Origin: CANDYO01 sp964627795
GTDB lineage: Bacteria > Pseudomonadota > Alphaproteobacteria > Rickettsiales > CANDYO01
Reading direction: 5' to 3'
Length of the DNA: 64,000 bases
Assembly: GCA_964627795.1 (NCBI GenBank)
Contig: CAZVLF010000009.1
Coordinates: 18,329-82,328, forward strand
In this document: one piece after another, positions 26,921 through 36,478 of the stretch
Layout of the letters: the number at the start of each line of letters is the position of its first letter
How positions within the stretch are numbered: position 1 is the stretch's first letter
The notes under the pieces: model-generated
Told to the model about the DNA's origin: nothing
Seen by the model: the letters and a program-made list of their open reading frames with translations, nothing else
Database searches by the model: none
Program-made: the position numbers and the translations under genes

Positions 26921-28272
26921 TTCTCAATTCTCTTTAAGGTGAGTTCTTTGCCTAATATTGACATTATCTCAAATACACTAGGTGAAGTTGTTTTACCCGT
27001 TAAAACTATTCTTAATGATGCTCCAATATCTCCTAATTTTAAAGAATTTTGTTCAGCAAATAATTTTCCTTGCTCCATTAATGAATCTTTAGACCAATCA
27101 TTATGTTTAGATAATATTTCTTTAAAAGAAGATAGGATTTGTTGATTAATTATAGAAACGAATTCATCAGGTATATCAAGATCTAAATCTTCTTTATAAA
27201 TGGCACAAGATTCTTTAAGCTCTAGCAATGTATTAGATCTTTGTTTAAGCGAATCTATACCTTGTAAAATTTTAGATTTTGCTTCATTTGAATAATTATC
27301 ATCTATTAAATCTAATAATCTTCTATTATCAGCTAATTTTAAATAATGATTATTTAAATTATCAAGTTTCTTAAAATCAAGACGAGCTGGAGACTTACCG
27401 ATTGATTCTAAATTAAACCATTCAATTGCCTGATCTTTGGTGATTATTTCATCATTTCCATGGCTCCATCCAAGCCTTAATAAATAATTACATAATGTTT
27501 CTGGTAAATATCCCATTTCTTTATAAGCTTCAACACCAAGTGCTCCATGGCGCTTAGATAATTTTTTACCATCTGGCCCGTGAATAAGTGGTATATGAGA
27601 AAATATAGGAGTTTTCCATCCCATTGCATTATAAATACAAATTTGTCTTGGGGTATTGCTTAAGTGATCATCACCACGTATAACGTGAGTAACTTCCATA
27701 TCATGGTCATCAACAACTACAGCTAGCATATAAGTTGGTGTTCCATCAGACCGAAGAATAACCATGTCATCTAAAGTTGAGTTCTCAGTTACAACTTTTC
27801 CCTGAACTTGATCTTCAACTATGGTTACTCCCTCTTTTGGGGCTTTGATTCTAATAGAATAGGGCATGTCAGGATAAGTTGAATGATGGGCATCTCTCCA
27901 CTTACTTTGAATTGGCTTTCCTGTACGCATACTTTCTTCTCTTAATCCTTCAAGTTCTTCTGGTGTTAAGAAGCATTTATATGCTTTGCCTTTTTCTAAT
28001 AATTCTAGAGCTACTTCTTTATGCCTGTTAGCACGAGAAAATTGATAGATTTCTTTCTCATCCCAGGCAAGACCTAACCAGGTTAAACCATCTAAAATAG
28101 CCTTAACTGCATCATCGGTAGAGCGCTTCCTATCTGTATCTTCGATTCTAAGTAAAAATTTTCCACTTTTTGCTTTAGCAAAAAGATAATTAAATAAGGC
28201 AGTTCTAGCGCCGCCAATATGAAGATATCCAGTGGGAGAGGGAGCAAAACGAGTGACTATTTGTGAAGACAT
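26911..28272 (-). CDS. gltX: Glutamyl-tRNA synthetase
   Basis: 453 residues, typical of bacterial class I GluRS. The HIGH region appears as APSPTGYLHIGGART at the N-terminus and the KMSKS-type loop as GKKLSKRHGALG. It charges tRNA-Glu; alphaproteobacteria often have two GltX proteins and use one for tRNA-Gln via transamidation, so a second copy elsewhere is possible. It leads the gltX-pgeF-ccmC operon with overlapping downstream genes. The ATG at 28272 gives the conserved start MSSQIVTRFAPSPTG. Confidence 0.95.
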   Translation of the reverse strand: MSSQIVTRFAPSPTGYLHIGGARTALFNYLFAKAKSGKFLLRIEDTDRKRSTDDAVKAILDGLTWLGLAWDEKEIYQFSRANRHKEVALELLEKGKAYKCFLTPEELEGLREESMRTGKPIQSKWRDAHHSTYPDMPYSIRIKAPKEGVTIVEDQVQGKVVTENSTLDDMVILRSDGTPTYMLAVVVDDHDMEVTHVIRGDDHLSNTPRQICIYNAMGWKTPIFSHIPLIHGPDGKKLSKRHGALGVEAYKEMGYLPETLCNYLLRLGWSHGNDEIITKDQAIEWFNLESIGKSPARLDFKKLDNLNNHYLKLADNRRLLDLIDDNYSNEAKSKILQGIDSLKQRSNTLLELKESCAIYKEDLDLDIPDEFVSIINQQILSSFKEILSKHNDWSKDSLMEQGKLFAEQNSLKLGDIGASLRIVLTGKTTSPSVFEIMSILGKELTLKRIEKCL

Positions 28273-28375
28273 TAAAACCTGCTTTAATTGTTAAGTTTAA
28301 AAGGAATTATATAATTGTTATCGAAAAATACAATTCCCAAAATATAAAACAACTTATTTGTTATAAATTTAATTA

Positions 28376-28437
28376 TCTAAAGAACTAAGTATAAGAGAGC
28401 TAAATAAAGCTATTTGATCTTCAACCTGTCCTATTTA
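28376..28437. repeat. Relic of a dispersed repeat (3' end of a decayed gene family)
   Basis: About 60 bases resemble 30539-30600, including AAGTATAAGAGAGCTAAAT against AAATATAAGAGAGTTAAAT and CTTCAACCTGTCCTAT against CTTCAACTTGTCCTAT. At 30573 the match is the C-terminus IGQVED of a decayed minus-strand gene, so this is probably the last trace of a paralogue. The rest of the 28273-28551 spacer shows nothing I can name. Confidence 0.5.
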
Positions 28438-28551
28438 TAATAAATGCTCCTAATAAATAATAAAAAATTAACTTGATATTAGTAAACATTATATATATTT
28501 TAATACAAATCGTATGCTTAGTTGATAATGAAATAATATACGGAGAATAAA

Positions 28552-29544
28552 ATGTACTTAGAAAATTTATATAATAATACTCTTAAAACGTTTAATTGTT
28601 ACTATGACGCTTACTTTAATAATAAATACGAACCTAGTGACATGGGTTATCACCCAATTGTCAAGCATTTATCTAGTGCTTTAGAAAAAAAATGTACACC
28701 TAAAGTTGAAGCAGTTCTTAGAGCTTATGATCCATTTCAGTTGCACTTAATTTTTAGGTATAATGAAGATGTTGCTTTGAAGCTTATTGAATATCCTGAT
28801 TATAACATGATTTCAAAATATATCGTTAATGCAAAGCCTTTACATGCTATAACATCTATTGATCTTGCTAAAAAACTTGTTGAAGAAAAGGGATTTGTTG
28901 TTGGCGAAGCTAAGGGTTATGGTTCTTTTGATAAAGTCGGTCCTTTAAGTTATGTTTTGCAATTAGCAAGGGAGCTTGACAATCAAGCTGAAGTAGACAA
29001 ACTTATTAAATTAGCTGAATATTATATTGCGCATGGTGCAAAAGTAAAAGAGTTTGGATTTGGTGGAAAAGAATGCTCATTAGTTGGTGAAGCGGTTTTA
29101 ACCTCAGATCCAAACTTGGTAAATTTGTTAATTGAAAAAGATGCAAGCTTCAATTTACCAAGTTGTAGTATTCCTCTTACGGCAACTGCAATAGCCTTCG
29201 ACATTGCATCACATCCATATACACATAGCTATGCAAAAGGGATAGATAGGGAAAAAGCTCCAGAAGTTTTAAAAATATTATTAGCAGCTAATAATGAATT
29301 GGATAAAACTGTAGATTATAATCGCATTACTACATGGTCTATAGAAAAATGCGAACCTGAGATATTTAAAATGTCTATTTGTAAACAGTTGCAAGAACCT
29401 AAATCTTATTCAAGTAAAGCTGTTGCAAACCTTATAGAATACGCTGTTGAAAATAATGAAAGATGTGCAGATGATTCTAAGATAGATACTTCTTTTAATT
29501 GTGAAGAGGTTAAAGTGGATTTCACCGGTGAAGTAAATGAATAG
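28552..29544 (+). CDS. Ankyrin-like hypothetical protein
   Basis: 330 residues with GGAG six bases before ATG 28552. The middle holds degenerate ankyrin-type helices, for example AEYYIAHGAKVKEFG, SLVGEAVLTSDPNLVNLLIE and PEVLKILLAANNELDKTV. The first ~100 residues are helical without a recognisable family. No signal peptide or membrane span. It stands alone between gltX and a decayed region. The composition matches other accessory ankyrin proteins in the window; role unknown, probably protein binding, possibly an effector. Confidence 0.65.
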   Translation: MYLENLYNNTLKTFNCYYDAYFNNKYEPSDMGYHPIVKHLSSALEKKCTPKVEAVLRAYDPFQLHLIFRYNEDVALKLIEYPDYNMISKYIVNAKPLHAITSIDLAKKLVEEKGFVVGEAKGYGSFDKVGPLSYVLQLARELDNQAEVDKLIKLAEYYIAHGAKVKEFGFGGKECSLVGEAVLTSDPNLVNLLIEKDASFNLPSCSIPLTATAIAFDIASHPYTHSYAKGIDREKAPEVLKILLAANNELDKTVDYNRITTWSIEKCEPEIFKMSICKQLQEPKSYSSKAVANLIEYAVENNERCADDSKIDTSFNCEEVKVDFTGEVNE

Positions 29545-29707
29545 TTTTATTAGTTAATTATTACTGATGTTTTTGATGGACTGACATTTATTATTAGGTT
29601 GCGTTAATGCACATAACGCAACCTAATGTTATTAGCTATGTTAACCCAATAAAGATAAATAAAAAAATTATTAAATCTATCAGTCAAGTTTATTGATAAT
29701 TACAGGT

Positions 29708-30380
29708 ATGCTTTTAAAATTATGGAAGCAGAGAGTGCTTAATTATTATGAAATAAAACAAATAGTTGATACTCAAGACTTATTAAGAGTAGATGAAATA
29801 TAAAAATCTATTGTATTTACTTAAGCTTTATAAATTAAAGTCTGATGTTTTTTTAGCTATTTACATCAGCGACTAAAAGCTGCTTATTTCTGAAAGAGTT
29901 CTAAAAAAATCATAAAGCACATAAACTTTTTTGAAATAATATAACTATTCATTTGTTATGCTTATATAATTTAGCTTTTGTTAGATAGGTAAAAACAAAA
30001 TAAACGAAAGATATTCTTGATGAGATGGAAGCAGAAATTTTACCTTCATAAAACTCAGGACTACAAGTTTTATAGAATAAAGCTAGAGCTGCAAGAGAAC
30101 AAAAAGCTGATAGTGAACTAGCAACCAATATCGCTTATCTTGCAAATTTATAAGATTTAATTAAAATAAATGAAGAAAAGCTTAAAACTGATCTGAAAGA
30201 TTCTTATATTATAAACGAATAATCCACTAAATTATACGAAATAAGACAATTTTTAAGAAAGTAATTAATTATAAGAATTTATTTGATTCTCTATCTAAAG
30301 AAGGTTTTTGGATTCAAGGAATAGAAGAAGACATTAAAACAAGAGTAAAACAATATATCAATTCCTTACCTGGTATTTAA
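29708..30380 (+). pseudogene. Heavily decayed coiled-coil/membrane-type gene
   Basis: A coding-like frame from ATG 29708 is interrupted by TAA at 29801, 29822 and 29831 and TGA at 29843 and 29891, shifts frame near 30010, and continues with TAA/TAG at 30049, 30073, 30151 and 30220 before a further frameshift and an end near 30380. Reading the TAA/TAG as former Gln gives sensible sequence such as ARAAREQKADSELATNIAYL, which is coiled-coil-like. No family recognised. Repeated conversion of likely CAA/CAG (and CGA) codons to stops indicates a dead gene. It accounts for most of the 29545-30572 stretch. Confidence 0.55.
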
Positions 30381-30572
30381 TTTAAATAGAGCGCCATTGT
30401 TTAGTTAATAATTAGAGCTATTCAGATATAGATTCTTGTTCTTTAACAATTACTGGATTTAAGGATATATTTAGTAAACTATATAACGATATATTCAACT
30501 CAACGAGGCTTAAAACCAAACGCAATCATATGTTATGTAAGAATAAAATATAAGAGAGTTAAATCAAGCTAT

Positions 30573-31482
30573 TTAATCTTCAACTTGTCCTATAAGGGAT
30601 TTTGGCTCTATATTAGTAAGATTAAAAGTTTGATAAGGTAAATCAGTAAGATTGATTTCTTTTTCAGCTATATTTTTAGGGTTGCACTTCCAGCAAGTTA
30701 AAAGTACGAAAAGCCTATCTTCCTGTCCTTGAAAAAGGGGTATGGCATGAGCTGCTCCAGCGTTTCCCATTGTAAAGGCTGCAACTTCATTTAAAGCAGC
30801 AGTTTGAAGGTTATTCAAGTTAATATACTCGGGTTCAAGTTTATATTCTATCACTACATCATTATCTTTATCAGCCCAAAAATTGTCTTTCTCTCTAAAA
30901 TATTGCTCCTTATCCTCATCTGTAAATACTGTTTCTTTCCCAATTAAAGCTTTAGCAACCCTAATACCTGTGTAACTTCAAATAATCACCAGAGGATTTT
31001 TTACCATCTTGATGCCAACCATATTCCTGTGGAAGTAATTGAATAAACCTAAAAGATGACACTGGATTAACTTCTATTTCTGACATATTAACTTTAAAAC
31101 AATTAGACATATTACTTACCATTCTAAACACTATGGAAGTAAAAATAGAAGCAAGGTTTTTGTTATCAACAATAGACTATATATTTTGATTTAATCTTTC
31201 ACTTATAAAGGATGAGCTTGAGTCATTTTTATAAGTAATATTGTGATCTTCATTAATATAAAATTCATAGTTTTTCTTTGTCAAGCTTATTGAAGAAAAG
31301 CTTTTAATAATATCAGTTTTTTCCTTGTTAAGAAATAGAGTAAAAACATGTTTTTTAATGTCATTATCAAGATTTTTAAATGTAAGGCAAAGATTTTCTT
31401 CTGCTTAAATATGGCTCGCCACTTCTTTACCTACAGTAAAAAAGCTGTTGTTGAGTGGGGTTGTTTTCTTTTTTCTTCTCAT
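30573..31482 (-). pseudogene. Decayed hypothetical gene (two nonsense codons, one frameshift)
   Basis: Reading back from ATG 31482 (MRRKKKTTPLNNSFFTVG), the frame meets TAA at 31407-31405 and TAG at 31179-31177. A one-base loss near 30975 then shifts it into the last intact part, which ends IGQVED. Joined, it makes about 300 residues with no domain I recognise; GWHQDG and a C-terminal GNAGAAHAIPLFQGQED region stand out. The last 60 bases resemble 28376-28437, so a paralogue once lay nearby. The final 93-residue open piece (30573-30854) should not be annotated as a gene in its own right. Confidence 0.65.
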
Positions 31483-31780
31483 AATTAATATTAAATTAAT
31501 CACATATAACATAGCAAAAATAGTTAACAAATATTAATAAAATTGTCAATTTAAAATATCTTATAGATATTTGGCCAATATAAAAACAAATATTTAATAA
31601 AGTTTATACTTCAAATTAAAATTATTTAGCAAAGTTTAGATTAGGTTTAGTATGATAAATTAAAAATTTTGTTAGACCTAAACTATCATCTTAAAGCAAA
31701 ACTTATACTTATTTTGAGATTTACTTTTGTTATCGGTTAAAGTATAAATTTATATCATATTAATTTTAATTTAGGTGTTT

Positions 31781-32659
31781 ATGTATAAGGGTGTTTTTAC
31801 AGCATTGTTAACTCCATTTAAACATGGTGAACTTGATCTTGATTCATTTGCAAAAATGATTGAGTGGCAGATTGAATCAGGAGTTGACGGTTTAGTTGTT
31901 GCTGGATCTACAGGTGAGGGCCAAAATCTTACTAAAGAAGAAATGATTAATTTGCTTGAAATAGCTATTAAAATTGCTAAAGGAAGAGTTAAAATTATTG
32001 CTAATGCTAGCTCTAATTCGACAGATGTTAGTATTGATCTTGTAAAAGAAATGGAAAAGCTTAAAATTGATGGTGTTATGGTAGTAACTCCATATTACGT
32101 AAAACCTACTCAAGAAGGTGCATATCAACATTTTAAAGCTATTCATGATGCATGCAAGTTTCCATTAATTATTTATAATAACCCAGCAAGAGCAGCAGTA
32201 GATTTAACTAATGAGACAATGATTAGATTATCTCATTTACAAAGAGTTAAAGCAGTGAAAGAATGTAGTGGCAACCCAATTAGATGTGCTCAAATCTTAG
32301 AACAGAAGCCTAGCTTAGAAATTATGTGTGGGGATGATATTTTAATGCTTCCATATTATACTCAAGGGGCTTCAGGGGTGATATCGGTTGTAAGTAATTT
32401 AGTTCCGGCTTTAGTGGTTAAGCTTCATAAAATGTGGAAAGAAAGTAATCCTGAAGAAGCGATGAAAACTCAAAGCCTACTTCGCCCATTAAATGAAGCT
32501 ATTTTTTGTGAGCCAAATCCAGTTGCAGTGAAATTTGCTGCTAGCTTATTTGGTATTTGTGCGCCAGATCTTCGCTTACCACTTGTTCCTTTATCTGAAG
32601 CGAACAAGAAATTGGTGACTCGAGCTATACAACAATTAAAAGATAAGATTTATGGCTGA
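31781..32659 (+). CDS. dapA: 4-hydroxy-tetrahydrodipicolinate synthase
   Basis: 292 residues from ATG 31781; a GTG six bases upstream is possible, but MYKGVFTALLTPF is the usual start. Family features: VAGSTGEGQNL near the N-terminus, TPYYVKPTQEG with the conserved Tyr, IIYNNPARA, and Schiff-base Lys in VKAVKECSGN. It condenses pyruvate with aspartate semialdehyde, the first step of the diaminopimelate/lysine branch, which supplies peptidoglycan crosslinks. First gene of a seven-gene run; its stop overlaps smpB by eight bases. The ~290 bases before it are AT-rich with no clear feature. Confidence 0.95.
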   Translation: MYKGVFTALLTPFKHGELDLDSFAKMIEWQIESGVDGLVVAGSTGEGQNLTKEEMINLLEIAIKIAKGRVKIIANASSNSTDVSIDLVKEMEKLKIDGVMVVTPYYVKPTQEGAYQHFKAIHDACKFPLIIYNNPARAAVDLTNETMIRLSHLQRVKAVKECSGNPIRCAQILEQKPSLEIMCGDDILMLPYYTQGASGVISVVSNLVPALVVKLHKMWKESNPEEAMKTQSLLRPLNEAIFCEPNPVAVKFAASLFGICAPDLRLPLVPLSEANKKLVTRAIQQLKDKIYG

Positions 32660-33116
32660 TTTAAAAAATAGAGACATAACCCAGAATCGTAAAGCAAGAC
32701 ATGAATATCATATTGAAGAAGTTTTTGAAGCAGGTATTGTGCTTCAAGGAACAGAAGTAAAGTCACTACGAGCTGGTAAGGTTAGTATTGCAGAATCTTT
32801 CGCTAGCAATATTGGAGAAGAGCTATTCTTATTTCACTCTCATATTCAAGAATATGAAAAAGCAAACGCTCTTTTTAATCATGACTCTAAAAGGCCAAGA
32901 AAATTATTGCTTCATCGTAGGCAGGTAAATAAGTTAATTGGAAGAATCAAAACAAAAGGCTATACTTTGGTGCCATTATCATTATATTTTAATAATAAAA
33001 ATAAAGTAAAAGTTGAGCTTGGTTTAGGTAAAGGAAAACATCTTTATGATAAACGAGCAAGCATTAAAGAACGTGAATGGAAAATTGAAAAAGCTAGAAC
33101 ATTAAGGGAGAAATAA
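32652..33116 (+). CDS. smpB: SsrA-binding protein SmpB
   Basis: 154 residues, normal length. Features: NRKARHEYHIEEVFEAGIVL, GTEVKSLRAGK, KLIGRIKTKGYTLVPL and the basic C-terminal tail DKRASIKEREWKIEKARTLR that enters the ribosomal mRNA channel. It binds tmRNA and rescues stalled ribosomes (trans-translation). It overlaps the dapA end and is two bases from the next gene, so it is translationally coupled. The tmRNA gene itself is not in the window. Confidence 0.95.
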   Translation: MADLKNRDITQNRKARHEYHIEEVFEAGIVLQGTEVKSLRAGKVSIAESFASNIGEELFLFHSHIQEYEKANALFNHDSKRPRKLLLHRRQVNKLIGRIKTKGYTLVPLSLYFNNKNKVKVELGLGKGKHLYDKRASIKEREWKIEKARTLREK

Positions 33117-33118
33117 TT

Positions 33119-33442
33119 ATGGTTAATATAGCTAATATGATGAAGCAAGCACAAGTAATGCAAAAAAAGATGGTCGAAGCTCAAGATGAGTTAGCCAAAA
33201 AAGAATATGAAGGCAACGCTGGTGGTGGTGTTGTGCAAGTTAAAATTAATGGCCAAGGATTCTTGTTAAAAGTTACAATTGCCAAAGAAATGGCCAATCC
33301 TGACGAAGTAGAAATACTTGAAGATTTAATATTAGCTGCTTTTAATGATGCTAAGAAAAAACAAAATGAAGATTCTGAAAATAGCATGTCTGGCTTAATG
33401 GGAGGATTAAACCTTCCAGCAGGATTTAAGTTTCCTTTTTAA
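33119..33442 (+). CDS. Nucleoid-associated protein YbaB/EbfC
   Basis: 107 residues, the usual size. The family pattern is plain: MMKQAQVMQKKMVEAQDELA (helix), GGGVVQVKINGQGFLLKVTI (strands) and the C-terminal GLNLPAGFKFPF motif. Members form DNA-binding dimers. It is often next to dnaX-recR, but here it lies in a dapA-smpB-sco1 run. The start is two bases after the smpB stop with a GGGAG-type site inside the end of smpB. Confidence 0.92.
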   Translation: MVNIANMMKQAQVMQKKMVEAQDELAKKEYEGNAGGGVVQVKINGQGFLLKVTIAKEMANPDEVEILEDLILAAFNDAKKKQNEDSENSMSGLMGGLNLPAGFKFPF

Positions 33443-33460
33443 ATTTTGGAGTTTTGATAA

Positions 33461-34093
33461 ATGAGCAAAAGAATTATAATCTTGATAGTGTTGTTTAGCC
33501 TTGGCTTAGTGACACTATCTTTATATATTATTAGTACTCTTGATCCCGGTGAGAAACCTCATCCTTCTTCAGAAGTGATTAATGTATCTTCACGTGATTT
33601 AAAAGTAACTGATGACTTTAATTTAAAAGATCATTATGGAGAGCTTTTTAACCTTGAGCGTTTAAAGAAAAAATTTACTATACTTTATTTTGGCTTTGCT
33701 CACTGCCCTGATTTTTGTGAAGATGCTTTAGCAAAAATTGAGGAAGTAATGAAAAAATTATCCCCAGAGCAAAAAGAAAAAATCCAAGTAGTTTTTGTTT
33801 CAGTTGATCCTGAGAGAGATGATATTACAACCTTAAAACAGTTTGTAGAAAAATTTGATAAAGATACTATTGGAGTAACAGGAGATAAGCATGAAATTGA
33901 AAAATTAGCCAACTCGGTAAAAGCTTATTTCTCTCAAATAAAAAATGAACAAAATGGAGATGATTATTATGTTGATCACTCTGCTTTTATATATTTTTTA
34001 AACCCTATGGCTGAGTTAATTGCTCAGTTTACTCCTAATGCTGCTATTGATGAAGTAGCAGATCAGCTAAGAATAAAACTTGTGTCTGAGTAG
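33461..34093 (+). CDS. SCO1/SenC copper chaperone for cytochrome oxidase
   Basis: 210 residues with an N-terminal membrane anchor (about 5-25) and a thioredoxin-like domain outside. The copper ligands are visible: Cys-x3-Cys in FAHCPDFCED and the distal His in YVDHSAFIYF. SCO proteins deliver copper to, or reduce, the CuA site of cytochrome c oxidase in the periplasm. It follows the YbaB gene by 18 bases and its TAG stop abuts the tatB start. Confidence 0.92.
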   Translation: MSKRIIILIVLFSLGLVTLSLYIISTLDPGEKPHPSSEVINVSSRDLKVTDDFNLKDHYGELFNLERLKKKFTILYFGFAHCPDFCEDALAKIEEVMKKLSPEQKEKIQVVFVSVDPERDDITTLKQFVEKFDKDTIGVTGDKHEIEKLANSVKAYFSQIKNEQNGDDYYVDHSAFIYFLNPMAELIAQFTPNAAIDEVADQLRIKLVSE

Positions 34094-34396
34094 ATGTTTG
34101 AAGTTGGCCTTAGTGAAGTTTTAGTAATTATTTTGGTGGCATGCTATTTTCTTGATATTAAGGATGTCCCCAAAATAATTAAGGCTGTTAGACAGGTTTT
34201 TAAATACTTAAATTCATTCTCAAAAGAAGTTAAAGATTTTATTGAAAATTTGGAGAAAGAATCTAAAAAAATTGTTGATATGGAAGGAAACGAGCAGGAA
34301 ACATTTGATTTAGATGATATTACACCTGATTTAGAAAAAAATGATCTCAAAACTTCTAAGACTAAGAAGAAAAATAAAAATGATCAACAAAAATAA
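34094..34396 (+). CDS. tatB: Sec-independent translocase protein TatB
   Basis: 100 residues with the TatA/B architecture: a short N-terminal membrane span (LSEVLVIILVACYFLDI), a hinge and an amphipathic helix (DVPKIIKAVRQVFKYL), then a charged tail. The usual Gly-Pro at the hinge is replaced by Asp-Ile-Lys-Asp-Val-Pro. The position directly before tatC supports TatB rather than TatA. It starts on the base after the sco1 stop and overlaps tatC by 17 bases. TatBC receives twin-arginine substrates; a TatA must be encoded elsewhere. Confidence 0.8.
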   Translation: MFEVGLSEVLVIILVACYFLDIKDVPKIIKAVRQVFKYLNSFSKEVKDFIENLEKESKKIVDMEGNEQETFDLDDITPDLEKNDLKTSKTKKKNKNDQQK

Positions 34397-35111
34397 GTTA
34401 ACGCTTGCTGAACATTTCAAAGAACTCAAGCAAAGAATAATTTATATTGCTTGTGTGTTTTTTTTAAGTTTTGTTGCATCTTACTGTTATGTTGAAGATA
34501 TTTATTCATTTATTTTAAAGCCTTTAAGCGAGCAGTGGTCAAGTGGTGAAAGGAAGATAATATATACTAATTTAGCAGAAATATTCTTTAGCTATTTAAA
34601 ACTTGCTTATTATGTAGCTTTATTTATTACTATTCCTTTTCTTATATGTCAAATTTATATATTTATTGCTCCTGGACTTTATAAAAAAGAGAAAAAAGCT
34701 TTATTTCCTTTTTTAATAGTTTCTCCAATTTTATTTATTGTGGGTGCTTGCTTTGTTTACTATTTTATTTTTCCTTTAGCTTGGAAATTTTTCTTAAGTT
34801 TTGAGCAAGTAGATTCAACAATTATTCCTATAAAGTTAGAAGCTAAAGTTAGTGAATATTTATCTGTTGTAATAAACTTAATTATTGCTTTTGGCATAGC
34901 TTTTCAACTACCGGTTTTATTAGTGCTGCTAGCAAGGCTTGGATTTATTGATTCAAAGATGATGAAAGATAAAAGAAAATTCGTTATAGTTATAGCTTTT
35001 GTAGTTGCTGCTTTTTTAACTCCTCCTGATGCTATAAGTCAAATTGCACTTGCTTTAGTGCTGTTATTGCTTTATGAATTATCTATTGTTTTTATTAATA
35101 AAATTAACTAG
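34380..35111 (+). CDS. tatC: Sec-independent translocase protein TatC
   Basis: 243 residues from ATG 34380 (MINKNKLTLAEHFKELKQR), the family start with the conserved cytoplasmic Glu/Lys/Arg cluster; further upstream ATG codons lie inside tatB. Six membrane spans are visible, and FLTPPDAISQIALALVLLLLYELS is the typical end. TatC recognises the twin-arginine signal and forms the core of the export complex with TatB. Upstream overlap with tatB and an 11-base gap to serS indicate one operon. Confidence 0.92.
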   Translation: MINKNKLTLAEHFKELKQRIIYIACVFFLSFVASYCYVEDIYSFILKPLSEQWSSGERKIIYTNLAEIFFSYLKLAYYVALFITIPFLICQIYIFIAPGLYKKEKKALFPFLIVSPILFIVGACFVYYFIFPLAWKFFLSFEQVDSTIIPIKLEAKVSEYLSVVINLIIAFGIAFQLPVLLVLLARLGFIDSKMMKDKRKFVIVIAFVVAAFLTPPDAISQIALALVLLLLYELSIVFINKIN

Positions 35112-35122
35112 GAAATGTAAAA

Positions 35123-36397
35123 ATGCATGATATAAAGTGGATTAGAGAAAATATGAGCCAGTTCGATGAGGCTCTTAAAAAAAGAGGTGCGGAAGCCTTT
35201 TCTAAATCAATAGTTGAAATGGATGAGAACAAAAGGCAGCTAGTTACACTTATTCAAAGACTTCAAGCAGCTAGGAAAGATAAAGCTGCTGCTATTGCAA
35301 AATACGGAAATTCTAATCATCCTGAATTAAGAAATCTAAAACGTGATGCTAACCATATTAAAGAGAAATTAGTTGAATTAGAAGAAAGATTAAATAGTGA
35401 CGTTGAATTAGATAATCTCTTAAATTCATTACCTAATTTGCCTGCAGAAGATGTGCCTGTGGGTGAAAATGAAGAACAAAATGTTGAAATTAAAAAGCAT
35501 GGAGAGATTAAAAAGTTTGATTTTCAAGTGAAAGCTCATTATGAAATTGGTGAACAACTTAAAATGATGGATTTTGAGCAAACTGCTAAAATTTCAGGAA
35601 GTAGATTCGTTACCTTAAAATCAAATTTAGCTAAATTAGAAAGAGCGCTGGCAAATTTTATGTTAGATTTGCACACTTCAAAATTTGGATATACGGAAGT
35701 TAGCCCTCCTTTGCTTGTTAAAGACCCGGCTATGTTTGGGGTAGGACAGTTGCCAAAATTTGCAGAAGATTCTTTTGCTACTACCAATGGTTATCGCTTA
35801 ATTCCAACCTCTGAGGTTTCTTTAACCAATTTAGTTGCAAATTCAGTCTTAAGTAGTGAAGAATTACCCATGAGATTTGTTGCTTATACTCCTTGTTTTC
35901 GTTCTGAGGCAGGAGCTGCAGGAAGAGATACTAGAGGAATGATACGTTTACACCAATTTTCTAAAGTTGAATTGGTGAGCATTGTAACTTCTGAAAAATC
36001 AGAGGAAGAGCATGAAAGAATGTTGAGTGCTGCTGAGGAAGTTTTAAAACAGCTTGAATTACCATATAGGGTAATGCTTTTATGTTCTGGAGATATGGAA
36101 TTTAGCGCGAAAAAAACTTACGATCTTGAAGTGTGGTTACTTAGCCAAAATAAATATAGAGAAATTTCTAGCTGTTCTAATTGTGGTGATTTCCAGGCAC
36201 GTAGAATGAAAGCAAGATATGTGTGTGATCAAACAACAAGAGAGAAAAAATTTCTTCACACGTTAAATGGTTCTGGCCTTGCTGTTGGAAGGACATTAGT
36301 TGCAGTTCTTGAAAATTACCAACAAGAGGATGGATCAATTATAATTCCAAAAGTGCTTGTTCCTTATATGAATGGGATAGAGAAGATTGAACTTTAA
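35123..36397 (+). CDS. serS: Seryl-tRNA synthetase
   Basis: 424 residues, normal for bacterial SerRS: N-terminal coiled-coil arm (about 25-110) that grips tRNA-Ser, then the class II catalytic core with motif 2 (FRSEAGAAGRDTRGMIRLHQF) and motif 3 (NGSGLAVGRTLVAVLE). Last of the seven-gene run. Its 3' third is duplicated at 38229-38687, with 370 identical bases (35991-36360) but diverged edges. It is the functional copy because it is full length. Confidence 0.95.
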   Translation: MHDIKWIRENMSQFDEALKKRGAEAFSKSIVEMDENKRQLVTLIQRLQAARKDKAAAIAKYGNSNHPELRNLKRDANHIKEKLVELEERLNSDVELDNLLNSLPNLPAEDVPVGENEEQNVEIKKHGEIKKFDFQVKAHYEIGEQLKMMDFEQTAKISGSRFVTLKSNLAKLERALANFMLDLHTSKFGYTEVSPPLLVKDPAMFGVGQLPKFAEDSFATTNGYRLIPTSEVSLTNLVANSVLSSEELPMRFVAYTPCFRSEAGAAGRDTRGMIRLHQFSKVELVSIVTSEKSEEEHERMLSAAEEVLKQLELPYRVMLLCSGDMEFSAKKTYDLEVWLLSQNKYREISSCSNCGDFQARRMKARYVCDQTTREKKFLHTLNGSGLAVGRTLVAVLENYQQEDGSIIIPKVLVPYMNGIEKIEL

Positions 36398-36403
36398 TAT
36401 TGT

Positions 36404-36466
36404 GCCCTGTTTGTTAGGTAGGGCTAATTTAAAGAATTGAGCTTGAGTAATCAAGCTAATAAAGTT
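36404..36466 (+). terminator. Hairpins downstream of serS
   Basis: A short GCCCT/AGGGC hairpin just after the stop is followed by AGCTTGA (36440-36446) pairing with TCAAGCT (36451-36457) and AATAAAGTTTTATTTTT. It could end the operon and, in reverse, the convergent gene at 36479. Confidence 0.5.
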
Positions 36467-36478
36467 TTATTTTTATAT

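Noticed and set aside
30573..30854. A 93-residue gene
   Set aside because: It is the last intact piece of a longer frame with two stops and one frameshift.
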